From NCBI RefSeq assembly GCF_000003605.2, contig NW_003155237.1:1198928-1229103 (forward strand): DNA of 30,176 nt, given 5' to 3'. The DNA is from Saccoglossus kowalevskii. Its lineage: Eukaryota > Hemichordata > Enteropneusta > Harrimaniidae. Below the pieces are notes generated by a model. It ran no database searches. It was given only the letters and a program-made list of their open reading frames with translations, and had not been told where the DNA came from. Below, piece by piece: positions 10,401-20,839 of the stretch. Within the stretch, counting starts at the first letter, position 1; every line of letters begins with the position of its first letter. The translations under genes were made by a program, and so were the position numbers.

Positions 10401-12887
10401 AAACTGTTGATTGTGTTGGTATGCAAGATGCTGTAAAATGTACATTTCTTAGAAATTTGGTATATTGAGTGTTTGTGAAAATCCAGTATCGCAGAATTCA
10501 ATGTGGATTTCTGTCTTAGCTACCAAGGTGAGCTTTTAATGTTTCAGAACACACATGCAAAATTTATGAATTATTCCTCCCATAAGCAAAAATCAGTTTT
10601 ACAGCTTTGGCGTTTTGTTGTTTGACTCGATCATTCCAACATTATCCACATTCTACTAGTCTAAAATATACTACCCGGTAGTACTCAAATTTATATAAAC
10701 TATATCAACTTGTTTTCAAGTATTTAATATTGGAAAGTCTGGTCTTGTGAAATATGCAGGGCTCTTAATTGGTAAATATGTCTGATTGAATTTTGTTGTA
10801 ACACAGTCATTCGTGTCGAGCACAAAACGGACTATTGTGTGTTGTCACTGTATATTGACATAAATGTGCATATTTGGATTTAATCATGAAGGTTATGGTA
10901 AGTGAAAATCTAAGGCTTGTGTAAATGATTATGTACACGTAAGCAGAATCAGTGTGGTCTGAAAAGAATAAATTTTGATTTATTTTGTTCTATTTCTGTA
11001 ACTGCATTCAAAATAATTAGAAATAAAAGGTTAAGATTTCCTAATGGTCAATCATAAGTTTTAAGCCGTTTAGAGAAGACTATGTGTTATTTTCTCGGGT
11101 GGAATCATAGACAGTTGTGACCAAATATGCGCCCTCATAACGGAGTATGTGCGGTTAAAAACACATCGGTGAGGGCGTGGCAACTAAACTCTACCCTGTT
11201 ATTTGAATAATAATAGAATTACATTTGTATATATAATAATAAGAATCATGTATATTAGCCTTTGAAACGGCTTAACGTGCAAGTCAACAGGGAAAAAAAA
11301 ATATAAAATCACTCACACACGTTCAGTCTCTCATTTCTAAATTTCCAGAGGCAGGTGAGAAAGTTTCGGATTTCTTTTGATGTGTTATTTTCCACAAATC
11401 CTTATAATATGTACTATTTGCTCTACTGCTAATCCAAGCGACATGACAAATTGCTATGCTGGCAAACGATGTTACGTCTATAGAGGGATTATGTCACTGC
11501 CCGTCAATACGGTAACCGTGCTCAAACTAATTAAAAATAGAAAAGCGCTCCCTCTCTCGTTCTCTTCGGGTTGTAGTAAAATAACGTCTAAGTTGGTAAC
11601 TTATTTGTATTAAAAACGGAAGCATTCAATTTCTTCGTCCTACATAATATTCGCTTCTGATAAAATTACTGAATTACTGGTTGTATTTCAGTTTCTGGCA
11701 AGTAGTATTAATGACACATTCTGCACATTTATTCGAGTACATAAATACACAACCAGTAAGGTTGTGTTACATACCCCTTGCGCCCTCAGCGCTTCCTTCC
11801 TGGCCATGCAGAGTCTGCTGACGTACATATGATAATAAAATAAATGCGATCAATTTACCGATATTTACTATATGAGGGCTGCCATCTTGAATACGTGTGC
11901 AACTAAATAAAGTGTTGTTTTTTTCAGATTCCTAAATAACAGGGAAAAAATAACAAACTTTCACAATCAAACGAACCGGGCTGTTGGGGGTAACCAATCG
12001 CCTACAAAATTTAGTCAAATTCGTCGTTTTTGTGTGAAAAAATGTCTTTTTTAAAAAGAAATTGTAAACTAGACTCATAAAGAGTTGCAAGGAAAAGACG
12101 TTGGTACATCCAGGAAAAAAAATGTACAGATAACGAAGTACAGCTTGCACCGGCCACACTCTTTCAGCCACCCCCGAATGATTTCAAATGTTTGACCCCT
12201 TAGCGTGATGAAAACATTTACCATACACGTGATATAAAGTCGATTCAACTATTGGGTAGAATGAGAAAGTGTTTGAACACTGTGGGTTGGAACTAAAGCT
12301 AAACTAAACTAAAGTCGGCACTAAAATTCTGTCACTTTTAGTCGGCTTGACTCACAAATCTATCTCCGATTTCTGGTTTGGTAAGTTATAATTAACCATC
12401 CCAGTAATGATTTGTAATAAATTGAGACAAATTGGTACAGACTTATGGTGGTTTAAATATAGTCACAGTGGTCAAAATCCTAGAAAAACGCAATAGTTAT
12501 TCTGTGCAAAAATGTCACACAGTTAAAAAAATATCAGTAAGATGAAGTCCACTGTTATATAAATCTAGCAATATGGGTGAAAAAATTATATTATTTACAT
12601 ATTGCACGTATTTAAACTGCTAAATATAAACACAATCATGCACAATTTTGTTCTATTTTTTTTCCTCATTTTAACTAACACTCCATAAATCAAGCTCGGG
12701 TGTCATACACTTTGATATCACTAAGATTCAGTGGGAAAAAATGGCCAAAAAGCGCCATCATTACAGTCATAAACAACTTGTATTCATAAAATCAATAAAA
12801 AAAATATAACTAGAGAAGAAGACAGACATCCGTCATGTATATATGATCATGTTTGTATTTGTTTGTTTTAGTTATTCGCCACACTGG

Positions 12888-12900
12888 GTTGCCTGGTAAC
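12888..12900. promoter_or_regulatory. RFX X-box palindrome (1-nt spacer)
   Basis: GTTGCC-T-GGTAAC fully matches the X-box consensus GTNRCC N(0-3) RGYAAC. It is 10.5 kb upstream of the MOK start, so any target is uncertain. Confidence 0.45.
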
Positions 12901-13999
12901 TCCGAAATGGTGAGTCTCCCGGATAGCTATCACACAAATCGACGCTCTACTTGTTTTATACCTAAAGGTACGTGCATGCCATCAATATTAACAACAAGCT
13001 GACCTATTTCACCAGAACCGCTATATGTCACAGTTAGAGTATCCACGGCAACTATATTTACCGTCAACGAACTGAAAACAAAAAAACGAGACAGGCGCTT
13101 GATAGGCTGAATCGGTTGTAAACTATAAAAAATACGACAGTTAAATCAAAGACATTAGAAAATTTTGCTATTTTGACATTCATTGCGTATGCAGCAATGT
13201 TTAAAATGTTAAATTACACAAATAGATTTTAAAATTACTTACTACAACAATCATGGGATTCTCTTGTAACAGTGCCTGTGGTTCGGCTAAGTTATTCTTT
13301 GAAAAACTAAAGTTAGGTTGCAGAGAACGCAGATGAAAAAAAGTACAAACAAGCATTTATTGGGCTGATGGTCGCGTTTTAAAACGAGACCATGACAAAT
13401 GAGGATATATCGCGAAAGGCTTATAGATGATGTGCTTATAGTACAGTGTTATGCCAAGGTCGTCACATTAGCAGTCTGCATCGTACCACCATAGCATTCT
13501 TCAAGTGCTAAGGATTCGACATTATCATCACCACGGTGTCGTTAGTGTCGTTAGTCTGCGTTTCGAGAATGGGATGGCGTACTTCCATGCAAACCAAATG
13601 TGTCCGGCTGGGTGAGTGTTAGCTTGCGTTGAACGCTGATAAAAAAAAACATTGTTGAGAGGTCAATGGTTATTTCAATAATTGGTTTGGTTTGAAAAAC
13701 AATAAGACTACTAATGATTTCTTGACTTCTATGGCAACATGAATAGATGTATTGTGAATCCAACATAACGTCAATCCGTGATATGATATTGCTTATTTGA
13801 ACCACACACAGCTTTCAGTAAAAACGAGATAAATTACGTAGCCGACTGTCACCCAAAACTGTTTACATCTAAGCGTGCTTGTGCTTGTGCTTGTGGATGC
13901 AATAGGGTGATGAGCATTGACACGATTGTGTTCAACAAGGACACGTGACTTAAATATATGTTACGTTCTTTCGGCAATTAGGTTCTTTCCAACATTACT

Positions 14000-14225
14000 G
14001 TGTCATTGGTTACGTGACTTTTTGTCATTGGGTACGTTTTTGTAGTCGCTGGGTATGTTATTAGTTGTCATTGGATCCGTGATTTTCTGCATTCGTTAAA
14101 TGCTTTTATAACATTAACCAAAATGGTCTTGTTTGTATTGTTTATATATTGCTTGCACTATGATTGGTTCGTATTGGTTCAGTGATATCGTTTATTTAAA
14201 TAATTACCATTCTTGTTGTCATTGG
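14000..14225. promoter_or_regulatory. cluster of inverted CCAAT boxes with ACGTGAC motifs
   Basis: Six ATTGG pentamers occur within about 225 bp, several in a degenerate repeat of the form GTCATTGGNTACGTGA. CACGTGAC lies just upstream near 13943. This could be an NF-Y-bound regulatory element or simply a decayed minisatellite. No gene start is tied to it. Confidence 0.3.
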
Positions 14226-15366
14226 TTATATATATTGTTCAACAGATCTGAAAAAATAAACAACCTAGTTTGTAAATTGTAACTAAAATGTGACATATAG
14301 TCCAATTCTCCCTAAGAAGCAATTCTTTAAGATTACGTGAAATGAAAAAAAGGTAATTGATCAATGAGAAGATCAATGAGATCATCGACTCCCAGTGAGC
14401 GGCTTTACATATATTCTGTATTGATGAATCCTGGCAATGATCTGATGAGTGTCCTTGCTCTGTGTCGTGTGTTGTTAAGAACAATTGAAAGAATAAAGGC
14501 ATTGTCTTTTTTATTTGAAATCGACAAGTCCACGTTCAAATGCGGGAATTCAATTAGACCTTTGCTAATTGTTTGATCGTAGTGATTGGAGATACATCCC
14601 TGAACGATTTGTAGATGATTTGTTTATAAGTACAGTCACATAATGGTAAATGTCGTCACAATGACATCATGGACATCATAGCTTTATCAAGGTACGGACC
14701 CGACGTAATCAACGCCACCTTTGGATTAGTCATGTACATCACCGGCCTACCAAGGCTACAATAACGCAGCATACCATCGCTGCTGAGATACATTTTGTAT
14801 AAACCTGTATGATTACGAGTTTTGTTACGCGGGAAAATAAATCCACACATACAACAAAACCCAAACAAAAACAAAATCATTTGACAAATGTACAATATAT
14901 TCAGTTCTGTGTGATTGGTCAAGTCAGTATTGTTGCGTAGTTCGCTCACATCTGCAAAGAAACATGTGCATTTGTGCGCATATCTAGCATTGCCAAGGCG
15001 ACATCGTCGACGGTGGCATTGAAACGCACTTCACTTCAATTTAGCGTCCATTGCGGTAGATCGATTCTGTATTTGTCGCCTGGCTGACCCACGCCATATA
15101 GCATGGTGTGTATATATATCGATACACAATTCTTTGGCACACCTCATCAAATTTATAATACTAATAGTTCGGCTCAGCATGCCTGGGTGCATTTCTTCAC
15201 TTTTCAAACACTTTATTGTAATCTCATCTAAACACTAACGCATTATTTCGAACAACAACAATGACAGGGAACGCATTGTGAAAAACGTGCCACTGAGACC
15301 AATGCGTATACGCCGCGGAATAAGATTAACATTTTTAGTCCATTGCGAGGGAAAATAATTCTTCTC

Positions 15367-15609
15367 ATGCCCTGGACATTGTTATATGTATCCCAAATAG
15401 TTGTACTATGTTGTGAGAAAACCTCGGGTCTGAACCGTCAAGATAAGTTTCTCAATACAGTTTACAGTAATGATCCGAATCACAGTTGCGGGACCGTGTC
15501 CAAATCTTTGAAGCGTTTCACCGAGGATGACGTGCTGGGAGGTTTCGCTGCCCGTGGCTGTCCACGTATCATAGAGGGTAACACGACGCAAAACTTTTAC
15601 AGCAATTAA
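15367..15609 (+). CDS. hypothetical small secreted protein (weak candidate)
   Basis: An 80-codon frame from ATG at 15367 to TAA. The first 16 residues (MPWTLLYVSQIVVLCC) resemble a signal peptide. The remainder is polar, with two further Cys residues (NHSCG, RGCPR) and one NTT N-glycosylation motif near the C-terminus. The start context is weak, with C at -3. No homologue is recognised. Evidence against: this is a single short frame in sequence that is open in several frames, and no TATA box or poly(A) signal was identified. It could be chance, or an exon of a larger gene. Function unknown. Confidence 0.2.
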   Translation: MPWTLLYVSQIVVLCCEKTSGLNRQDKFLNTVYSNDPNHSCGTVSKSLKRFTEDDVLGGFAARGCPRIIEGNTTQNFYSN

Positions 15610-15797
15610 CCGGTATCACTAGCGGCCACTGTTTAATGGGCACCTCGAAAACATATCACACGCCATGGTGTTGAACAATAACGCTGTCCTGTTCTGTCAA
15701 CCAAATCAATAACACCAGTATGGCAATTATCCGAATATCAATTGAAATTGATTTGTGATTTTAAGAATACTAATGAATGAAATAACAAGAACTTTCT

Positions 15798-16237
15798 TTA
15801 GCTTGTACTCGCGAATGACATATAATACCAACCGACCAACAATGTGTGAATTGGCAATGAACTAAGGAAACCTATTGTAAACCCCTTGCTCTCATTTGTC
15901 GTGTTCATAAACGCTAGAATATCGTTACCAGTCGGGGTTAATGGGCGCCCAGAGGAATAGCTTATATCCACTGATATGTTATAGTTATAATTGTTTCTCA
16001 CGTAACCTAGGTGACCCAACATACCGGAAGACAACTTAGTCAAATATGGGGAACCTCGCGTAGACCTGTTGTGTAGATTCCTCCTCAGGGCCACATTGGG
16101 ATTATACAGCACAACGAAATTCCACAGCGGTGAAACGGTGGTTGTGGCGCACTGGACTGATTTATGCGTAAAACCGGCGTGGACTATTACTGGTGGAATC
16201 GATTGGGCAATTCGCGTCACTGTAAAGTATTCACACA
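15798..16237 (-). CDS. hypothetical terminal exon of an unidentified extracellular-type protein (weak)
   Basis: The longest open stretch of the window lies on the minus strand and has no ATG near its 5' end, so if real it must be an internal-to-terminal exon. A strong acceptor, TGTTCTCTTCCTAG, ends at 16238. It gives a 145-codon exon in phase, from CEYFTVTRIAQSIPPVIV to VGWYYMSFASTS and TAA. Four NxS/T motifs (NRS, NIS, NTT, NES) suggest a secreted or surface protein. The C-terminal GFTIGF followed by WYYMSFA recalls, only faintly, the last strands of H-type lectin domains. No upstream exon was identified toward 17 kb. A chance open frame remains quite possible. Confidence 0.25.
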
Positions 16238-16382
16238 CTAGGAAGAGAACATATAAATCAACGAAGCCATCACGGGTTGGTGTGAAATTCAAATACGGGA
16301 GGATTTACAAATTAACTATTACATGACAGTCAAGGTGGTGTCGTAAATCTGTCAAAAAATCGACGTCGCCACGACCGCCGCA

Positions 16383-16996
16383 ATGGGACCCCCAAAAGAC
16401 GACACCGGGAAAGAGGCGACGACGTACGAGAGAGTGAAAGACAATCCTAATTTTCTCCTCGGTAAACCTGACGTAAGAGGGTTCTTTGCGATCAGTGAGA
16501 TGCTGCGAATTTACGGTGAGTATACCAAAGACTGTGGTGTCAACTTTAAAACGATGAACCAGTGCGGGTAGATTTAATTTCTATCGTTCATTTAATTGGA
16601 GATGAACGAACTCTTTTAATTAATACTTTTATTAATGTTAATATCATAAAGTGTAATTGCTCGTTGAGACATACAACTGGTTTAGCACTTTAACTCAAGG
16701 CCAGGTAACGACATATTTGTGAGCAAGAATCCTTGGTATCATTCAGGTAAACGTGTTGACAATTAGTATTGTTAGGCCAACCGTACCAAGTTCTTCACAA
16801 AATAAATAAAACAAAAACACATTGGAATCCACTCGCCCGATATGCCAAAGAAATGTGTGCGAAATCCCTAAACCAAACATGTGCTCGAGAAAACCACGGT
16901 AGCCACTCCACAAGGCGTTTCTATGATTCCTTCACCTGCTGTCTAGCAAAGCAAATTTGTCGTCCAATGATTACTGACTCTGAAAACAAGCAGTAA
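16383..16996 (+). CDS. hypothetical two-exon gene, 117 aa (speculative)
   Basis: ATG at 16383 has G at -3 and G at +4, and an in-frame stop lies upstream at 16344. The frame reads MGPPKDDTGKEATTYERVKD to FFAISEMLRIY and meets a strong donor ACG|GTGAGT at 16515/16516 in phase 1. Read without splicing it stops at 16571 (62 aa). An AG at 16774-16775 opens a phase-matched second exon (16776-16996) with five Cys (MCAKSLNQTC, FTCCLAKQIC). Its pyrimidine tract is poor. No family is recognised and no function is proposed. The donor also fits the MOK exon at 23634 in phase, but the 7-nt exon at 23454 explains MOK better. Confidence 0.22.
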
Positions 16997-17016
16997 ATCC
17001 TACCCTATTGACCCAT

Positions 17017-17935
17017 TACCTCCTTCTCAGTAAAAACAAACAAATGCGAGCTCGGACTTTTCGAGTATCTTTGTGTTGGATTCATTTACAATTGTTGACA
17101 CAGAGATATGACGGTCACAACTGAAATATCTAGGTGGGGAAGAATTTACCTGCGTTTCCACGAGATAACCAATATACATAACGTGATGTGCGACGTAGAC
17201 GTTTGTCATGCCCACCGATGACCCGCCTTATGCTGGACGAGTCACCGGTCACACGTACAACGCCCGGTGCCAGTAGTTCAATAGTCAATTAATACCTACC
17301 AATCTAATGATACAATGACGGTTTACAATTCATCGTTTCCGTGGTAACAGTTTATCATTTTCGCATCGTGTAAAAACTCCTTGAATATATGGCACAATAC
17401 ACAATATGCATTGCTATTTCGCTGACAACACGTCATTATAAGAACACTAAACGTAGCCAGTCTCGTTTCCACCTGTTCTCATCCTTTGGGAAATCACACG
17501 ACCCAAATACTAACGTACACCGAAGTAATTTGCAAAGAGACAAGTCAGCCGTGTGTAGATGCTACGTATACCAGGTATTACATTACTTAGTAGTACCGAG
17601 AAGGGAGTCTTACACACTGTAGGCGGGATTTAAACATATAACACCGCTATGCCCCGCTGTATTTCAAAGTACGTCTAACAAGTGGTTGTTTAAACGACAT
17701 TGTGTTTTACAAGAACTCATAACTTGTTATTTTTAAATTTAAACAACCTCTCTTCAAATTTAAAACACTGGTTGCTTTCAATAAGAGTGGGGGTACGGTA
17801 TTTATTTGCGGTATGTTTGAGTGGGCGAATTATTTGAAACATGAAACATCACCTACACACTTTATTATTGTTTGTTTACAAGATCGAGCGTGTGGGAATG
17901 TAGAGAAAACTTAACTTAATGCACATAGCGATGTT
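17017..17935. other. intergenic, nothing recognised
   Basis: CpG-containing unique-looking sequence. Short frames on both strands lack conserved motifs. A near X-box, GTTTCCGTGGTAAC (one mismatch at the R position), occurs near 17334. Confidence 0.5.
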
Positions 17936-19013
17936 TTAAAGGCAATGTCCAGCATTATAATAGCACGAACGAGCAAGTCATTCATTCATTCATTCATTCA
18001 TTCATTACTGAACCTTAGATCAGTGCACCCCCGCCCCGATTCTCATCAACTGACTTTCCATCAAAGAACTATCATGATTTATATTTCAGTCAGTTTGACA
18101 GTGGTTGCCATGACATATACTGATAAAGGTTAATGACAAGACCAGATGGCGAGCTGGTCGAAATCAACCAAAAACATCTTATGACTCTGCAGTTTTTAAG
18201 ATGATACAATACAGTAGCTGTAATCCTAAACCAATTTTGTTTGCGATTCTAACTAAGGCGGTATCTTTGTGGAATGTTAGTGCAAGACTATTACCCCATC
18301 AATATTAGTTAGTGTTGACAATATATAGTAGTGTTTTTTCTAGACAGCTTGACGAGTAATTAATTGATTATGATGTGTAAAACTTTCATGTGATTGGTTG
18401 TTTGTTTGAAGGCAAGGCCTTGGAGTCTCTTATACTGATTGTAATTGGTTAAGGAGTGACAAGAAATAAAGAGTGATTTAATGCTGTCTCGGGTGAAAAC
18501 CAGGTACAAGGCAGAGAATCGTTTGGGAACATGAACGAAGCTTGTGTGTGTTTTTGTCAGCCTAGCGTGGAAACGACCGAATCCCGGTTACCTAAGTGAA
18601 AGGTTTTTAACCATCAAATATACCTATCACAGAACACAAAACATTGTTTTTCTGCCTGTCCCCGTTCATGACGTTAAACTCAAACATAAGCAAAATTCTC
18701 AATTTAATGGTGACAGAAAAACTAAAATTCCGTCTTCAATTACATCCAAACTATAAGTACTCTGCATTATGCGTGTTATAAATTGTAGAAGTCAAGTCGA
18801 TTTTAAAGTGGCATAGCAACTCGTAATTTCAGAGTTTGTGCACAATTAACGAGGGAATACCTATCATAGAATACCTGTAAACATATTCCCTCACAGCTGC
18901 GTTTATACAGAATGGTGTTGTTTGGTTTTGTAGGTTATTTTGGGGGTTGTGTGCACCTGACTTGGCAGAGAATTGCTTGTTCATAGTATTATAATGCTGG
19001 ACATTGTCTTTAA
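17936..19013. mobile_element. TTAA-flanked terminal-inverted-repeat element (non-autonomous, 1.07 kb)
   Basis: TTAA at 17936-17939 and again at 19010-19013 flank inverted ends. The left end is AGGCAATGTCCAGCATTATA (from 17940) and the right end, reverse-complemented, is AGACAATGTCCAGCATTATA (from 19009). The first 23 bp differ at one position. Similarity continues with mismatches to about 40 bp (GAACGAGCAA versus GAACAAGCAA). A TTAA duplication is the hallmark of piggyBac-type transposition. The ends do not begin with the usual CCC/CCY of piggyBac, so the superfamily is inferred only from the target site. No transposase frame is present (longest about 62-70 codons), so it would move only in trans. 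Confidence 0.75.
17977..18006 (+). repeat. (TCAT)n microsatellite
   Basis: About seven perfect TCAT copies just inside the left terminal inverted repeat of the TTAA element. Confidence 0.9.
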
Positions 19014-19350
19014 TTAAAGCGTCTTTTTATTAGCTTTCTTAGCAAAATGGGAGAAGTCGGAGTGAGCATGCGGCATCATAGCGAAGCCAACTGTAAAATT
19101 ACGTACCATTCAATAGGATCTAAGATTTTTTAAAGTATATGGTTAAACCAACTGCACATGCCACCATTTACCAGTTACTCAGACAATTAAACGGGCGTTA
19201 GTATTTTCAAACGCAATTGGCGCAAAAATGAACTAATCATACATGTACTTAAAATATCGACGGTGCCACGATTACTGTGAGTAACTTTTGTATGTCGATA
19301 CGTTGGTGTACACAGTTCATATTGTTATCAGCGTATTCAGCGCATCCAGC

Positions 19351-19637
19351 ACGAATTGCGTTGTAGGGTGTAAACGTTTAAAACCAATAGTCCAGATACG
19401 TTCTATGGAATGACCCTTGACCCCTATATATAACCAAACACTACACATTGGGACGGCGCTTGTAGCCATCTTAGTTACTTCTGAATTATGACGCACGAAT
19501 TGTGTTGTAGGGTGTAAACGTTTAAAACCAATAGTCCAGATACGTTCTATGGAATGACCCTTGACCCCTATATATAACCAAACACTACACATTGGGACGG
19601 CGCTTGTAGCCATCTTAGTTACTTCTGAATTATGACG
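19351..19637. repeat. near-perfect 144-bp tandem duplication
   Basis: Two adjacent copies, 19351-19494 and 19495-19637, differ by one noted substitution (ACGAATTGCG versus ACGAATTGTG). The unit carries TTGACCCCTATATATAACC and ends CTTCTGAATTATGACG. Because 144 is divisible by 3, a minus-strand frame runs through both copies with a repeated peptide (MATSAVPMCSVWLYIGVKGH). This is a consequence of the duplication and not good evidence for a gene. Confidence 0.9.
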
Positions 19638-19639
19638 TG

Positions 19640-20570
19640 ATAATCAAGCAACTTGTAAACCTCGGAATCTAATATGACTACATATGTCGTTATTGTCGTA
19701 CGGAACAGGTTTAACTTGAAAAACATGCACGGAGCTACTGTTGGTGTATTCGTTATAAAACCATTCCTTAACGTTTTCATCAGTACGTATAATACGTAGT
19801 CGTACACGTAATAGGCAACAGTACATGTACTATGCGGATGTAATAATGCGGACGTAGATGTAATTAATTATTCGGTTAAGTAGCTTGTATATTTTGTTTT
19901 ATTTACACACATTGATGACGCATAACAACATCCGGGAGGGCTATTTTTTTTTAAAGATAATAACAAATATAACAGTTCTAAGATTGAAGAAAAAACATTT
20001 TTCAAACAATTTCGGATTAAGAAACATTATATTGTGTACTTTCTTTATCTCTGGTCCAAATTTACTGTGCGCGATGCATTCGGTGCGTAACAGTGAAAAG
20101 ATCAGAAACATAGAAAAAAGGAACCCCCAAAAACGGCCAATCCCGCAAAAAAATTATATTTAGGAGGTTCACGGGAACGATCGTAACTTAATCCCTTGAA
20201 CAAATATTAAGACAAAACATATATGATCGTATTCTGTTATATCCCAGCTTTCTGAAAACATATACATTGCCATAACTACATGCTTAGTAACTGGCGAGGA
20301 AAATCCTAATCTCAATTAAACTATAACTTGTGTTTCCCCTCTCGCTACCTTAAATGTCAAAACAAGGCCCAATCGCGCTGTCAATAAATTGTGTATATAC
20401 CATTACCATCATCAGGGGTAGGCCTGAAATTCGGCGTAGCAGTACATCTTTATTTATAGTTGGTTCGTCAGGCTGTTCCGTCTAATCATCGTCAGACAAT
20501 GTGTTATTGAGTAACTACTGTTTGTTTGTAGTGTACACACTAGGTGGCGCTGTTTGGAAACATGTTCATT
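19640..20570. other. intergenic, nothing recognised
   Basis: AT-rich sequence with scattered CpG and short frames without conserved motifs. Confidence 0.5.
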
Positions 20571-20575
20571 TCAAC

Positions 20576-20617
20576 TCGTTGAACCACAGTCCCTATTGAG
20601 GGACTGTGGTTGAACGA
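20576..20617. repeat. perfect 13-bp hairpin with extended stem
   Basis: AACCACAGTCCCT (20582-20594) and AGGGACTGTGGTT (20599-20611) are exact reverse complements around an ATTG loop. After one mismatch the stem continues for five more pairs (TCGTT/AACGA). It could be a small foldback or hairpin-RNA-like structure. No function can be assigned. Confidence 0.7.
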
Positions 20618-20684
20618 AGGTCTCATAAGGACGGTTTTCATCATGGACAGGCGACACAGAAGATTTAAAACAATGACCATTTTC

Positions 20685-20830
20685 AAATTGTTTAAAGGGC
20701 GGTGGTCTTGGCACAGCGCGTGTTCGAATTTCATGTAAACAAATAATGTATTTTACACGCGCTGTGTACGTCGCTATGAGTCCCATATCGAACAGGACGC
20801 GGCACGACAACCGCCGCCCTTTAACAAATT
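20685..20830. repeat. nested inverted repeats (foldback)
   Basis: Inner arms CACAGCGCGTGT (20712-20723) and ACACGCGCTGTG (20755-20766) are exact reverse complements. Outer arms GTTTAAAGGGCGGTGGT (ending 20706) and ACCGCCGCCCTTTAAC (near 20810-20825) are imperfect complements. Together with the hairpin just upstream this looks like a decayed foldback or miniature inverted-repeat element. Confidence 0.55.
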
Positions 20831-20839
20831 CATGGAACA

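Larger units (their letters stand above)
10401..15366. other. intergenic region between PPP2R3C and the next candidate genes
   Basis: No conserved coding segment was recognised on either strand, and the open frames are short and mostly lack ATG starts. CpG is clearly more frequent than in the PPP2R3C introns. Local features are an RFX X-box palindrome at 12888, a GTGCTT microrepeat near 13875-13896, and a cluster of ATTGG (inverted CCAAT) motifs at about 14000-14225. Confidence 0.6.

Noticed and set aside
14656-14949. 97-codon minus-strand frame.
   Set aside because: The start would be GTG, no acceptor or homologue was recognised, and the composition looks like chance.
19317-19613. 98-codon minus-strand frame with a repeated peptide.
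   Set aside because: It is fully explained by the 144-bp tandem duplication, whose length is a multiple of three.
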